A DNA stretch of 53,148 nt from an uncultured Eubacteriales bacterium (GTDB lineage Bacteria > Bacillota > Clostridia > Oscillospirales > Acutalibacteraceae): positions 1 through 53,148 of the forward strand of contig CAKSQO010000013.1 of the NCBI GenBank assembly GCA_934486615.1, read 5' to 3'. Shown here piece by piece: positions 16,417 through 25,555 of this stretch. The notes beneath the pieces were generated by a model, which saw only the letters and a list, made by a program, of their open reading frames with translations, was not told the origin of the DNA and did no database searches. Each line of letters begins with the position of its first letter. Within the stretch, counting starts at the first letter, position 1. The position numbers and the translations under genes are program-made.

Positions 16417-19053
16417 CTATGCCTGCTCGTCAGCGTGTTTCTCTGCGTTGTCCATTACGGCGTTGAAGGCTTCCTCCACTCCGTCGGGAGCGGACTCGGG
16501 AGCTTCGGCTGCGGCGTTCTCGGCGGCGGCTTCGGCAGCTGCGGCCTCGTTCTCCGCGATGTCCTCGGCGCTCATCGCCTCGGCGGCGACGGCCTCGTCC
16601 TCGCTGTGCTCGGCAAGCTCAACGCCGATGACGCGGTTGCCCTCGGGTATGCGCATCACGCCGACGCCCTTGGCGGTGCGCGACAGCTCGCTTATCGTGT
16701 TCACGTCGATGCGGATTATAATACCGTCGTCGCGGATTATGATAGCGTCCTGATCGTCGCCGACGGTCTGGATAGCCGCGACAGGGCCGTACTTCGCGAC
16801 CTTGTAGTTGGTCAGACCCATGCCGCCGCGCGACTGCACGCGGTAGTCGGAGAAGCGGCTGCGGCGGCCCTTACCGTTTTCGGACACGGTCAGCAGCAGC
16901 TTGGAGTCGTCAACGACCGCAACGCCCACGACCTCGTCGCCGTCGGCGATGTTCATCGCCTTGACGCCGCGTGCGGTGCGCCCGAGCGGACGCGCGTCGT
17001 TCTCATTAAAGCGTATCGCCTTGCCCATATGCGTGGCGATGAGCACGTCGTCGTTGCCCGAGGTCAGCTTGACCCAGCGCAGCTCGTCGTCCTCGTCGAG
17101 GTTGATGGCGATTATGCCGCCCTTGCGCGAGGTGTTGTAGCTGCCCAGCAGCGTGCGCTTGATAACGCCCTTGCGGGTGACCATGCAGAGGTACGCCGAC
17201 TCGTCGAACTCCTTGACGTTGAGCATAACGGTGATCTTCTCGTCCGCCTGCAGCGGGAGAATGTTGACGATGTTAAGCCCCTTGCCCGTGCGGCTGCCCT
17301 CGGGAATCTCATAGGCTTTGAGCCTGTAGACCCTGCCGAAATTGCTGAAGAACAGGACATAGTCGTGGCTTGAGCAGACGAACATACTGTCGGCCACGTC
17401 CTCGGCGCGGGTGGTCATGCCCTTCTTGCCCATGCCGCCGCGCGACTGGGTGTGATACTCGCTGGCGGGCATACGCTTGATATAGCCCATCTTGGTGAGG
17501 GTCATAACCGTCTCTTCCTCGGGGATGAGATCCTCGATGTCGACCTCGCCCGTGACAGCGGTTATCTCGGTGCGGCGGTCATCGGCGAACTTGTCGCGAA
17601 GGTTGAGCGCCTCGGTCTTGACGATGTCGAGCACGCGCTCGTGGCGGGCAAGAATATCCTCAAGGTCGGCGATCTTAACGTAAAGCGCGGCCAGCTCTTC
17701 CTCGATTTTGGTGCGCTCAAGCCCTGTCAACTGACCAAGACGCATCTGGACGATGGCGGTCGCCTGAACCTCATCAAGCCCGAAGCGCTCCATAAGAGCG
17801 TCCTTGCCGTCCTGAACCGTCTTGGACGCGCGGAGTATCGCGATGACCTCGTCGATAAAGTCGAGCGCGATCTTGAGTCCTTCAAGTATGTGAGCGCGCT
17901 CCTGCGCCTTTTTCAGGTCAAAGCGGGTGCGGCGCTCGACAATCTCGCACTGGAACTTGACGTACTGCTCGAGCATCTGCTTGAGCGTGAGTATCTTCGG
18001 CACGCCGTCGACGAGCGCGAGCATGATTACTCCGAACGTCGACTGCAGCTGAGTGTAGGCGAACAGCTTGTTGAGCACGACCTGCGGATTTGCATCGCGC
18101 TTGAGGTCGACGACGATGCGGATACCGCCGTCGCGCTTGGACGAATGGTCGACGACGTCCTCGATACCCTCGACGCGTTTCTCGTTGGCGAGGTCGTATA
18201 TCGACTTGACCAGCTGCTTTTTGTTGACCATATACGGAATTTCGGTGACGACGATGCGGAACTTGCCCGTCCTCGTCTCCTCAATTTCGGTCTTGGCGCG
18301 CAGCACAATCTTGCCGCGGCCGGTAGCGTAGGCGGCGCGAATGCCCGCCATGCCCATGATTATGCCGCCGGTCGGGAAGTCGGGTCCCTTGATGTGCTCG
18401 CACAGCTCGGGCAGGTCGGCGTCGGGTTTGTCGATAAGGCAGCACATTCCGTCGATGACCTCGCCGAGGTTGTGCGGCGGAATATTGGTCGCCATACCGA
18501 CGGCGATGCCCTGCGAGCCGTTGACCAGCAGGCTCGGGAAGCGTGACGGAAGCACGCTCGGCTCTTTGAGACGGTCGTCGTAATTGGAGACGAAATCGAC
18601 CGTGTCTTTATCAATATCGTCGAGCATATGAAGGCTGAGCTTCGACATTCTCGACTCGGTGTATCGGTAAGCGGCGGCGGGGTAGCCGTCGATCGAGCCG
18701 AAGTTGCCGTGTCCGTCGACCATCGGATAGCGCAAGGAAAAATCCTGCGCCATACGCACCATAGCATCGTAGACCGACGCGTCGCCGTGCGGATGATAGC
18801 GGCCGAGCACCGAACCGACGGTGTCGGCGCACTTGCGGTACGGCTTGTCCGGGGTGAGGTTATTCTCGTACATCGTATAAAGAATGCGGCGGTGTACGGG
18901 CTTTAGTCCGTCGCGGACATCGGGCAGCGCACGGCTGACGATAACGCTCATCGAGTAATCGAGAAACGCTCCTCTGACCTCGTCGACTATTTCAACGGGG
19001 ATTATCGTAGTCTCCTCATCGGACGGCCACTTGATATTTTCTGCTTTAGCCAT
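16417..19053 (-). CDS. gyrA: DNA gyrase subunit A
   Basis: Breakage-reunion subunit of gyrase, 878 residues. The catalytic Tyr is in AAAYRYTE (Tyr131). The quinolone region reads HPHGDASVYDAMV: Ala92 stands at the position of E. coli Ser83 and Asp96 at Asp87. The C-terminal beta-pinwheel has repeated blades (RGGMGKKGM, SRKGGIIAINL, GRTARGVKAM, SRGGMGLTNYKV, SRTAKGVGVMR) and ends in an acidic Ala/Glu-rich tail of about 60 residues. AGGAGGTGG precedes the ATG. gyrB lies 14 bases upstream, one transcript. Confidence 0.98.
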   Translation of the reverse strand: MAKAENIKWPSDEETTIIPVEIVDEVRGAFLDYSMSVIVSRALPDVRDGLKPVHRRILYTMYENNLTPDKPYRKCADTVGSVLGRYHPHGDASVYDAMVRMAQDFSLRYPMVDGHGNFGSIDGYPAAAYRYTESRMSKLSLHMLDDIDKDTVDFVSNYDDRLKEPSVLPSRFPSLLVNGSQGIAVGMATNIPPHNLGEVIDGMCCLIDKPDADLPELCEHIKGPDFPTGGIIMGMAGIRAAYATGRGKIVLRAKTEIEETRTGKFRIVVTEIPYMVNKKQLVKSIYDLANEKRVEGIEDVVDHSSKRDGGIRIVVDLKRDANPQVVLNKLFAYTQLQSTFGVIMLALVDGVPKILTLKQMLEQYVKFQCEIVERRTRFDLKKAQERAHILEGLKIALDFIDEVIAILRASKTVQDGKDALMERFGLDEVQATAIVQMRLGQLTGLERTKIEEELAALYVKIADLEDILARHERVLDIVKTEALNLRDKFADDRRTEITAVTGEVDIEDLIPEEETVMTLTKMGYIKRMPASEYHTQSRGGMGKKGMTTRAEDVADSMFVCSSHDYVLFFSNFGRVYRLKAYEIPEGSRTGKGLNIVNILPLQADEKITVMLNVKEFDESAYLCMVTRKGVIKRTLLGSYNTSRKGGIIAINLDEDDELRWVKLTSGNDDVLIATHMGKAIRFNENDARPLGRTARGVKAMNIADGDEVVGVAVVDDSKLLLTVSENGKGRRSRFSDYRVQSRGGMGLTNYKVAKYGPVAAIQTVGDDQDAIIIRDDGIIIRIDVNTISELSRTAKGVGVMRIPEGNRVIGVELAEHSEDEAVAAEAMSAEDIAENEAAAAEAAAENAAAEAPESAPDGVEEAFNAVMDNAEKHADEQA

Positions 19054-19067
19054 TTTGCGCCACCTCC

Positions 19068-21038
19068 TTAAATATCAAGATTGCTCACGTTGAGCGCGTT
19101 TTCTTCAATGAATTTGCGGCGCGGCTCGACCTCGTCGCCCATCAGCAGGGTGAAGGTGTCGCTTGCGCGCTCGGCGTCGGCCATTGAGACCTTGAGCATC
19201 GTGCGCTGCTCGGGGTCCATCGTCGTCTCCCACAGCTGCTCGGGGTCCATCTCACCGAGACCCTTGTAGCGCTGAACGTCGACGGCATCGGAGCCGCCGA
19301 GCTCGGTGATGAATCTGTCGCGCTCCTCATCGGAGAAGGCGTACTTGAACTGCTTGCCCTTGCTCGATTTTTTGGAGACCTTGAAAAGCGGCGGCTGGGC
19401 GAGGTAAACGTGCCCCGTCTCGAGCAGCTCACGCATATAGCGGAAGAAGAACGTCAGCAGCAGGGTGCGGATATGCGCACCGTCGACGTCCGCATCGGCC
19501 ATGACAATGATTTTATCATAGCGCAGCTTGGTAATATCGAAGTTTTCACCGATTCCCGTGCCCAGAGCGATTACGACAGGGGTGAGCTTGTCGTTGCCGT
19601 AGACCCTGTCCTCGCGCGCCTTTTCGACGTTGAGCATCTTACCCCAAAGCGGGAGAATCGCCTGATAGGTCGAGTTTCTGCCGTCGCAGGCCGAGCCTCC
19701 TGCCGAGTCTCCCTCGACGATGTAAAGCTCGGTCTTGGTCGCGTCGGACGAGATGCAGTCGGTCAGCTTCTCGGGCATACGCGAGCGAACGGTGTTGGTC
19801 TTTTTACGTTCAAGCTCGCGCGCTTTCTGCGCAGCTTCGCGGGCGTTGGAGGCCGAAACGGCCTTGTTGAGTATGACCTTTGCAACGGCGGGATTGTTCT
19901 CGAGGTAGTCCATCAGCTGCTCGCCGACCATCTTGCTGACGAGCGTGCCCATCGAGGTGTTGCCGAGCTTTGCCTTGGTCTGGCTCTCGAACTGCGCGTC
20001 CTTCAGCTTGACGCTGACAACGGCGATAAGGCCCTCCTGAACGTCGTCGGCCTTGAGGTTCGCGTCGTTGTCCTTCAGGAACTTGAACTTGCGCGCATAG
20101 TTGTTGATGACGCGGGTGATTGAAGTCTTGAACGCAGTCTCGTGCGTGCCGCCGTCGACCGTGTGCATATTGTTTGCAAAGCTGATGACGGTCGTGTCGT
20201 AGCCGTCGTTGAACTGAAGCGCGATCTCGGCGGCGCTGTCGTCGGTCGCGGTCGCCATATAGATAACGTCGGAGTGCAGCGCGGTCGCGCGGCTTTTCTT
20301 GCTCAGAAGGTACTCGCAGTAGCTTCTGATGCCGCCCTCATAGTGAAACGTCTCGCTCCTCGGCTCGTCCTCGCGGCGGTCGGTCAGCGTGACCTTGATG
20401 CCCGCGTTGAGGAACGACTGCTCCTGCAGGCGCTTTGCGAGAGTATCAAAATCGTAAACGGTGGTGTCGGTGAAAAGCGTCGGGTCGGGCTTGAAGGTTA
20501 CACGGGTGCCCGTTTTGTCGGTGTCACCGACAATTTCCAGCTTGGTAACGACCTTGCCGCGCTCATAGCGCTGGCGGTAGACATGCTCTCCGTTAGAGAC
20601 CTCGACCTCGAGGTATTCGCTGAGCGCGTTTACAACGCTTGCGCCGACGCCGTGCAGGCCGCCCGCGACCTTGTATCCGCCCTCGCCGAACTTGCCGCCC
20701 GCGTGCAGAATCGTGAACACGACCTCAACCGCGGGTATGCCCATCTTCTTGTGCATACCGATCGGTATTCCGCGGCCGTTATCCGTAACACGGATAATGT
20801 CGCCCGGCAGAATATCGACCTCGATGTGCGTGCAGTAGCCTGCGAGCGCCTCGTCAATCGAGTTGTCGACAATTTCGTAAACGAGGTGGTGCAAGCCGCG
20901 CTCACCGGTCGAGCCTATGTACATACCCGGTCTTTTACGGACGGCTTCAAGTCCCTCGAGAACCTGAATTTGTGTCTCGTCGTACTTTTCCGTAACGGTG
21001 GAGTTTAGAATGTTTACGCTGTTGTTTTCGTTGCTCAC
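19068..21038 (-). CDS. gyrB: DNA gyrase subunit B
   Basis: ATPase subunit of gyrase, 656 residues. GHKL ATP-binding motifs: EIVDNSIDEAL, VTDNGRGIPIG, and the lid GGLHGVGASVVNALS; TOPRIM motifs EGDSAGGSA and MADADVDGAHIR; C-terminal QRYKGLGEMDPEQLWETTMDP. The start is GTG at 21038 with GGAG about ten bases upstream. An 87-base gap to remB contains an inverted repeat TCGTTTGCT / AGCAAACGA but no T-run. Confidence 0.98.
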   Translation of the reverse strand: MSNENNSVNILNSTVTEKYDETQIQVLEGLEAVRKRPGMYIGSTGERGLHHLVYEIVDNSIDEALAGYCTHIEVDILPGDIIRVTDNGRGIPIGMHKKMGIPAVEVVFTILHAGGKFGEGGYKVAGGLHGVGASVVNALSEYLEVEVSNGEHVYRQRYERGKVVTKLEIVGDTDKTGTRVTFKPDPTLFTDTTVYDFDTLAKRLQEQSFLNAGIKVTLTDRREDEPRSETFHYEGGIRSYCEYLLSKKSRATALHSDVIYMATATDDSAAEIALQFNDGYDTTVISFANNMHTVDGGTHETAFKTSITRVINNYARKFKFLKDNDANLKADDVQEGLIAVVSVKLKDAQFESQTKAKLGNTSMGTLVSKMVGEQLMDYLENNPAVAKVILNKAVSASNAREAAQKARELERKKTNTVRSRMPEKLTDCISSDATKTELYIVEGDSAGGSACDGRNSTYQAILPLWGKMLNVEKAREDRVYGNDKLTPVVIALGTGIGENFDITKLRYDKIIVMADADVDGAHIRTLLLTFFFRYMRELLETGHVYLAQPPLFKVSKKSSKGKQFKYAFSDEERDRFITELGGSDAVDVQRYKGLGEMDPEQLWETTMDPEQRTMLKVSMADAERASDTFTLLMGDEVEPRRKFIEENALNVSNLDI

Positions 21039-21125
21039 TCTTGCTTTTCTCCGTTTCTGTCGCGTTTTTCGTTTGCTTTTTTATGAGCAAACGAGCGACC
21101 TTTTAAGTGATAAATCTTTTGCCCT

Positions 21126-21410
21126 TTAGGAGGGCTGTATTTCAAATTTGCCGAACTGCCCTGCGCGCTTTAAAAGCGTTGAGGACGATATCTGCGAAAT
21201 GTATATTCTGCGGCCGCTTTTGCGGCTTTTGTCGCGCACGACGATGAAGCTTTTCGGCAGCTCGTAGGTGACGTTTACGACGTCGCCCGCTTTTTCGGCG
21301 GCGGTGAGGCAGTCGCGCGTCGCCTTGCCAATCGTCGACGTTTCAAGGTCGAAGATGCCGACCACGTCGTCGAGAAGAACGACCGTGTCGTGACCCAGAT
21401 GAATGTACAT
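21126..21410 (-). CDS. remB: RemB-type extracellular matrix regulator (DUF370)
   Basis: Small DUF370 protein of 94 residues, matching B. subtilis RemB (YaaB), encoded in the same place between recF and gyrB. It begins MYIHLGHDTVVLLDDVVGIFDLE and ends with the family SSSTLLKRAG; a central insert (KSRKSGRRIYIS) is basic. The paralogue RemA is a DNA-binding activator of biofilm genes; the role of RemB is less clear. The ATG at 21410 gives the family start and has AAAGAG 7 bases upstream; a GTG at 21419 overlapping the recF stop is the alternative. Confidence 0.87.
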   Translation of the reverse strand: MYIHLGHDTVVLLDDVVGIFDLETSTIGKATRDCLTAAEKAGDVVNVTYELPKSFIVVRDKSRKSGRRIYISQISSSTLLKRAGQFGKFEIQPS

Positions 21411-21415
21411 CAAAT

Positions 21416-22495
21416 TCACTCTTTCTGCACTTTTCCGCCGCTGATGTGAAAGGCGGCGCCGCTTTTCATCATCGAGACCGTCGAGCGGTCGCAGCAGGTG
21501 ATGAACACCTGCCAGTCGCGGATATGGTTGAGAATATAGTCCTGTCTGAACTCGTCAAGCTCGCTCATCACGTCGTCAAGCAGGGCGACGGGCTGCTCGC
21601 CCGAAATTTCTTTCAGTACAGCGGCTTCCGCGAGCTTGAGTGCAAGCACCGCCGAGCGCTGCTGCCCCTGCGAGGCAAACTGCCTTGCGCTCATTTTTGA
21701 AACGTATATTTCGAGGTCGTCGCGGTGCGGTCCGACTGACGTGCTGCCGACCGAAATGTCGCTGCCGCGCGCCGTTTTGAGCGCTTCAAGCAGCGCGTTC
21801 GGGTCGCTTGCGTTTTTTACGGTCTGATAGCTCAATGAAAAGCTCTCTTTACCCCTTGCGATGCCCTCGTAGATTTCGGTCGCGTGCTGCTTTATCAGCT
21901 CGACGTACCGCTCGCGGTAGGCGACTATCCGCGCGCCTTTTTTGGCAATCTCGCAGTCATAGACGTCGAGCATATCGTAAAGCTGCGTGTGAAAGCGCGC
22001 GTCCTTGAGCACGGCGTTGCGCTGAGTCACCGCGCGCATATACTCACCGTATACGGCGACGTATTTCGGCCACAGCTGGCATATCGCCGTATCGAGAAAG
22101 CGCCGCCGCTCTGCGGGTCCGTCCTTTATCAGCGACAGGTGCACGGGCGAAAACACGACCGCGCGGAAGTTACCCGCCAGCTCGCCGGGCGATTTCAGCT
22201 TTACGCCGTTTAAAACAGCGCTGCGTCCGTTTTTTATCGTTATCGCGGCTGTCTGCCCGCGTCCTTCGGCGTTAAAATCAAGCTCAAGCCGCGCAAACTC
22301 GCGGCCTGTCATAATCATGCTCGCGTCCTTTGCCGAGCGGAAGCTGCGCGCGCCCGAAAACAGCCACAGCGCCTCGAGCAAATTGGTTTTGCCCTGCGCG
22401 TTCTCGCCGTATATTACGTTTATGCCGCCGTCGGGGCGAATTTCGTCGGTTTCGAGGTTGCGAAAGCCCTCGAAAAACAGCCTTTCAGCTTTCAT
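21416..22495 (-). CDS. recF: DNA replication and repair protein RecF
   Basis: SMC-like ATPase of 359 residues that, with RecO and RecR, loads RecA at gaps. Walker A is YGENAQGKTNLLEAL at about residues 30-45; the signature region FASQGQQRSAVLALKLAE and Walker B-like VALLDDVMSELDE are near the C-terminus. The ATG at 22495 lies immediately after the stop of the S4 gene, so translation is coupled. Order dnaA-dnaN-S4-recF-remB-gyrB-gyrA is the classical Firmicute arrangement. Confidence 0.96.
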   Translation of the reverse strand: MKAERLFFEGFRNLETDEIRPDGGINVIYGENAQGKTNLLEALWLFSGARSFRSAKDASMIMTGREFARLELDFNAEGRGQTAAITIKNGRSAVLNGVKLKSPGELAGNFRAVVFSPVHLSLIKDGPAERRRFLDTAICQLWPKYVAVYGEYMRAVTQRNAVLKDARFHTQLYDMLDVYDCEIAKKGARIVAYRERYVELIKQHATEIYEGIARGKESFSLSYQTVKNASDPNALLEALKTARGSDISVGSTSVGPHRDDLEIYVSKMSARQFASQGQQRSAVLALKLAEAAVLKEISGEQPVALLDDVMSELDEFRQDYILNHIRDWQVFITCCDRSTVSMMKSGAAFHISGGKVQKE

Positions 22496-22711
22496 TTAAC
22501 CCTCGACCACGACAAGCTCGTGACCGTCAAACTCAGCCGTGTCGCCCGGGCGAAGCTTTTTGCCGCGCATGGTGCAGACTTCGCCGTTGACCTTGACCTC
22601 GCCGTCAACGATGACGACCTTTGCATGGCCGCCGGTCGCGACCAGTCCCGCCAACTTCAGCAGGCTGTCAAGGCGGATAAACTCGGTCGTAATCCCGATT
22701 TGCTTTCTTAT
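22496..22711 (-). CDS. yaaA: S4-domain RNA-binding protein YaaA, apparent ATA start
   Basis: Short S4-domain protein of 71 residues, the usual dnaN-recF intervening gene. Core: GITTEFIRLDSLLKL, then AGLVATGGHAK, GEVKVNGEVC and RGKKLRPGD, ending VVVEG. No ATG, GTG or TTG is available in frame before the conserved region. Going upstream the frame meets only ATA (22711), ATT (22717) and CTG (22720) before the dnaN stop, which is in the same frame. The ATA has AAGGA at nine bases' spacing and places exactly four residues before the family ITTE region, as in B. subtilis YaaA. Start at ATA, a G-to-A base error, or read-through from dnaN are all possible. The gene itself is well supported. Confidence 0.85.
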   Translation of the reverse strand: MRKQIGITTEFIRLDSLLKLAGLVATGGHAKVVIVDGEVKVNGEVCTMRGKKLRPGDTAEFDGHELVVVEG

Positions 22712-22723
22712 GTTAATCAGTCC

Positions 22724-23821
22724 TTACTTTATCCTGACAGGCAGAACAATAAATATAAAGCTGTCGGACTTGGTTGATCTAATAACTATCGGCGAGATGG
22801 GGCCGCTGAGGCTTATCTCAATCTCGTCGGTCTCGGTCGCACGCAGAGCGTCAAGCAAAAATTTGCTGTTGAAGCCTATTTTTATGCTGTCGCCCTCGAT
22901 TTTGACGGGAATCTCATCCTGCGCGTTTCCGAGCTCGGTAACGCAGCTGGCGTGGAAGGTGTTGTCCTCAAAATTGCAGGAAATAGGGGTCTTTAAGCGC
23001 TCAATTATAACCTGCGAGATGCGCTCGATAGTGTCGATCATATCGGCGGTGTTGGCAGTGACCTTTGTGCAGACGTTTACGGGAATGGTGCGCTTATAGT
23101 CGATAAACTCGCCTTCAAGCAGGCGTGAAATTACCTCGTAGCCGCCGATTTCAAAAATAATGTGGCGGTTTGAGACGTTCAGCTTTATCTCGCCCTCGCC
23201 TGCGGACAGCTTGAGAACCTCGCTCATAGCCTTTGCGGGAACGATGAACGACATCTCACGGTCGGTGTCGAGCTTTTCTTTTCTGACTGCGAGGCGGAAG
23301 CCGTCGACCGCGATGAGCTTTATTTCGCCGCCGCCTATCTCATACTTGATGCCGCTGAGAACGGGCTTTGAGCCGTTCGGGTCGCCGGTGGAGAATATGG
23401 TCTGCCTGACCATGCTTTCAAGAATGTCGGCCGCGATGGTCACGCTCTTGCCGTCCTCGACGCTCGGCATCTCGGGGTACTCGTCCGCGTTGATGCCGAC
23501 GAGCGAGAACATTGCCTTGCCCGAAACTATCTGGCAGAGGTTGCGCTCGTTTACGCTGAGCATGACCTTCTCGTCGGGAAGCCTGCGCACAATATCGCAG
23601 AAAAGGCGCGCGTCGACGACGATCTTGCCCGCCTGTTCGACATTTGCATCGATTTCTGTGACGATGCCTAGCTCGAGGTCGTAGCCCGAGAGCTTGAGCC
23701 TGCCGCCCTTGGCGGTCAGCAGTATACCAGTGAGGGCTGCGAGCGGCGACTTGGCCGATACAACGCGTGAGACGTGATTTGCCGCTTCACTCAAAGCCTG
23801 ACGGCTGCAGGTGATAATCAT
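22724..23821 (-). CDS. dnaN: DNA polymerase III beta subunit (sliding clamp)
   Basis: Ring-shaped processivity clamp, 365 residues. It starts MIITCSRQALSEA and shows the three-domain clamp fold markers, including LLTAKGGRLKLSGYDLE in domain I, VDGFRLAVRKEKL, and the C-terminal PISPIVIRS. The ATG at 23821 has AAAGG ten bases upstream; a TTG nine bases earlier is less well spaced. The stop codon is in frame with the S4 gene that follows. An AT-rich 220-base spacer separates it from dnaA. Confidence 0.97.
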   Translation of the reverse strand: MIITCSRQALSEAANHVSRVVSAKSPLAALTGILLTAKGGRLKLSGYDLELGIVTEIDANVEQAGKIVVDARLFCDIVRRLPDEKVMLSVNERNLCQIVSGKAMFSLVGINADEYPEMPSVEDGKSVTIAADILESMVRQTIFSTGDPNGSKPVLSGIKYEIGGGEIKLIAVDGFRLAVRKEKLDTDREMSFIVPAKAMSEVLKLSAGEGEIKLNVSNRHIIFEIGGYEVISRLLEGEFIDYKRTIPVNVCTKVTANTADMIDTIERISQVIIERLKTPISCNFEDNTFHASCVTELGNAQDEIPVKIEGDSIKIGFNSKFLLDALRATETDEIEISLSGPISPIVIRSTKSDSFIFIVLPVRIK

Positions 23822-24041
23822 AAAAATCAAGCCTTTCTTAATAATAAAAGTAATAATAAAAAAGTAGTAGTATTAGGGACTGTTAATATTGTGAAAATTC
23901 GAAAATTCTCTGAATATTAACGGAAAAACGGGGCAAAATAAAAGTTAAAGTTTTTTTGACATATTTTTGAAAACTCTTTTTATTTTGAAGCTTCAACAGT
24001 TTTGTTAAAAATCAAAAGTTGAATGTTGAAGAAAGTATGGA
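23822..24041. other. AT-rich dnaA-dnaN spacer, possible origin element
   Basis: Much AT-richer than the surrounding DNA. It contains trinucleotide-like tracts TTAATAATAA (23838-23847), TAATAATAA (23851-23859) and TAGTAGTATTAG (23865-23876), and a hairpin at 23991-24031 (CTTCAACA / TGTTGAAG) just after the dnaA stop. No good DnaA box (TTATCCACA) was seen here or upstream of dnaA. An unwinding element is plausible but not shown. Confidence 0.4.
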
Positions 24042-25328
24042 TTATTCGGACTGCAGATTTTTGATTATGTCCTCAATCGTTTCTTTCTCGCGCGGGACCT
24101 GCCTGATGAGCTTTTCGACCTTGCTTATCGCATAATGGACGGTCGAATGGTCGCGGCCGAAGTATGCTCCGATGTCGCCGAGCGGCATTTTTGTGATCTC
24201 GCGGATAACATACATCGCGATCTGCCTGTATTTCGACAGCGGCGAGGTCTGCAGCTTGCTTGTCAGCTCCTCGGTGGTGGTGGAGTAGGTGCGGGCGACC
24301 TCGTTAAGTATCTTTTCGACGGTGATGGGCTCGGGCTGATAGTCGTTACGAATGTCGCGAATGACATTGTTGACGATGCCCTTGTTTACGTCGCTTGAGT
24401 CGAACTCGACGATGGCGTGCAGTTTCTTTATAACGCCCTCAAGCTGGCGTACGTTCTGCTTTATCTGCTCGGCGATGTAGAAAACGGTGTCGTCGTCGAT
24501 ATTCATATTGTACATTTTCGCGTTGCGGCGTATTATGCCGACGCGCGTCTCGAAGTCGGGCATCTGAATGTCGCACGCAAGGCCGGAGGTCAGGCGCGAT
24601 TTGATGCGGTCCTCGAGCGACTTGATGTCGCGAATCGGGCGGTCGCAGGTGACGATTATCTGCTTATTGTCCTGATAGAGGGCATTGAACGTGTTGAAAA
24701 ACTCCTCCTGAACCGAGTCCTTGCCCGCTATAAAGTGAATATCGTCAAGCAGCAGCACGTCTACGGTGCGGAAGCGGTCGCGCACGGCGGGCATATTGTT
24801 GGTATGTATGCCGGTGATGACCTCGTTAGTGAACTCCTCGGTGCGCATATAAAGCAACTTTTTGTCGGGAAATTTGTTTTTGATATAGTTATAGATCGCG
24901 AGCGCGAGGTGGGTCTTGCCGACGCCCGAGTTGCCGTAGAGCACGAGCGGGTTGTAGGTTATTGCAGGAAACTTTTCGGCAACCGACATACTTGCGGCGA
25001 AGGCAAAGCGATTGGACTCGCCCTGAACGTAGTTTGAAAAGTTGTATTCGTTGCAGATGTCGGCTTTTTTCTCGGCACTTTCGTCTTCGCAGATTATGTT
25101 GAATGCGGGAACGAAGCCGATGGCCTCCTCAAAAGCCTCGTCGATGTACTGCTTATAGTTTTTTAAAATGACGTCGCGGTACATATCGGTCGGAACGCTT
25201 ACGGTAAACTCGGTACCGTTAAAACCGATGGGCTTAATATTCTCAATCCAGGTGGAATAGGCGACGACGCTTACCTTTCTGCGGCAATATTCAGCGGCTT
25301 TTTCCCATAAATCGGTATAAGTCTGCAC
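24042..25328 (-). CDS. dnaA: Chromosomal replication initiator protein DnaA
   Basis: Initiator ATPase of 428 residues. Domain I is VQTYTDLWEKAAEY onward; domain II is short; the AAA+ domain III has Walker A GNSGVGKTHLA, Walker B LLLDDIHFIAGK and the sensor region; domain IV ends with the DNA-binding signature GRDHSTVHYAISKVEKL. The start is GTG at 25328 with AAGGAG nine bases upstream; a longer ATG version at 25364 adds 12 residues not found in the family. A consensus promoter lies at 25392-25420. Confidence 0.97.
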   Translation of the reverse strand: MQTYTDLWEKAAEYCRRKVSVVAYSTWIENIKPIGFNGTEFTVSVPTDMYRDVILKNYKQYIDEAFEEAIGFVPAFNIICEDESAEKKADICNEYNFSNYVQGESNRFAFAASMSVAEKFPAITYNPLVLYGNSGVGKTHLALAIYNYIKNKFPDKKLLYMRTEEFTNEVITGIHTNNMPAVRDRFRTVDVLLLDDIHFIAGKDSVQEEFFNTFNALYQDNKQIIVTCDRPIRDIKSLEDRIKSRLTSGLACDIQMPDFETRVGIIRRNAKMYNMNIDDDTVFYIAEQIKQNVRQLEGVIKKLHAIVEFDSSDVNKGIVNNVIRDIRNDYQPEPITVEKILNEVARTYSTTTEELTSKLQTSPLSKYRQIAMYVIREITKMPLGDIGAYFGRDHSTVHYAISKVEKLIRQVPREKETIEDIIKNLQSE

Positions 25329-25391
25329 GTTTTTACACTCCTTAAAATATCTGAAAATATGCACTTCGGCATAGCTGTAGCATCATAAATG

Positions 25392-25420
25392 ATTATACCA
25401 TAAAACGCCCGAATTTTCAA
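25392..25420 (-). promoter_or_regulatory. dnaA promoter
   Basis: On the minus strand TTGAAA (25420-25415), 17 bases, TATAAT (25397-25392), with a leader of about 57 bases to the GTG start. Confidence 0.85.
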
Positions 25421-25514
25421 GAAAAAAGCACCTTTTTTCAACATTTATTTGTCTTAATTTTTGAAAATTGAGCTGCTTTTGAATTTACACCCGAAAGTTG
25501 CAAAAAAGAAAGTG

Positions 25515-25543
25515 TTTACAAACATAATTTAAGGGTGTATAAT
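25515..25543 (+). promoter_or_regulatory. folT promoter
   Basis: TTTACA (25515-25520), 17-bp spacer, perfect TATAAT (25538-25543). The start would fall about 10 bases before the THF riboswitch. It is divergent from the dnaA promoter, about 95 bases away. Confidence 0.85.
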
Positions 25544-25555
25544 GTCGGATGTAAG

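Noticed and set aside
16036..17373. Plus-strand open frame of 445 codons opposite the gyrA end
   Set aside because: Mostly antisense of gyrA, with its start in the repeat block. No family similarity.
23822..24041. Confident oriC call
   Set aside because: No DnaA boxes near consensus were found. AT richness and triplets alone are not enough, so it is listed only as a possible origin element.
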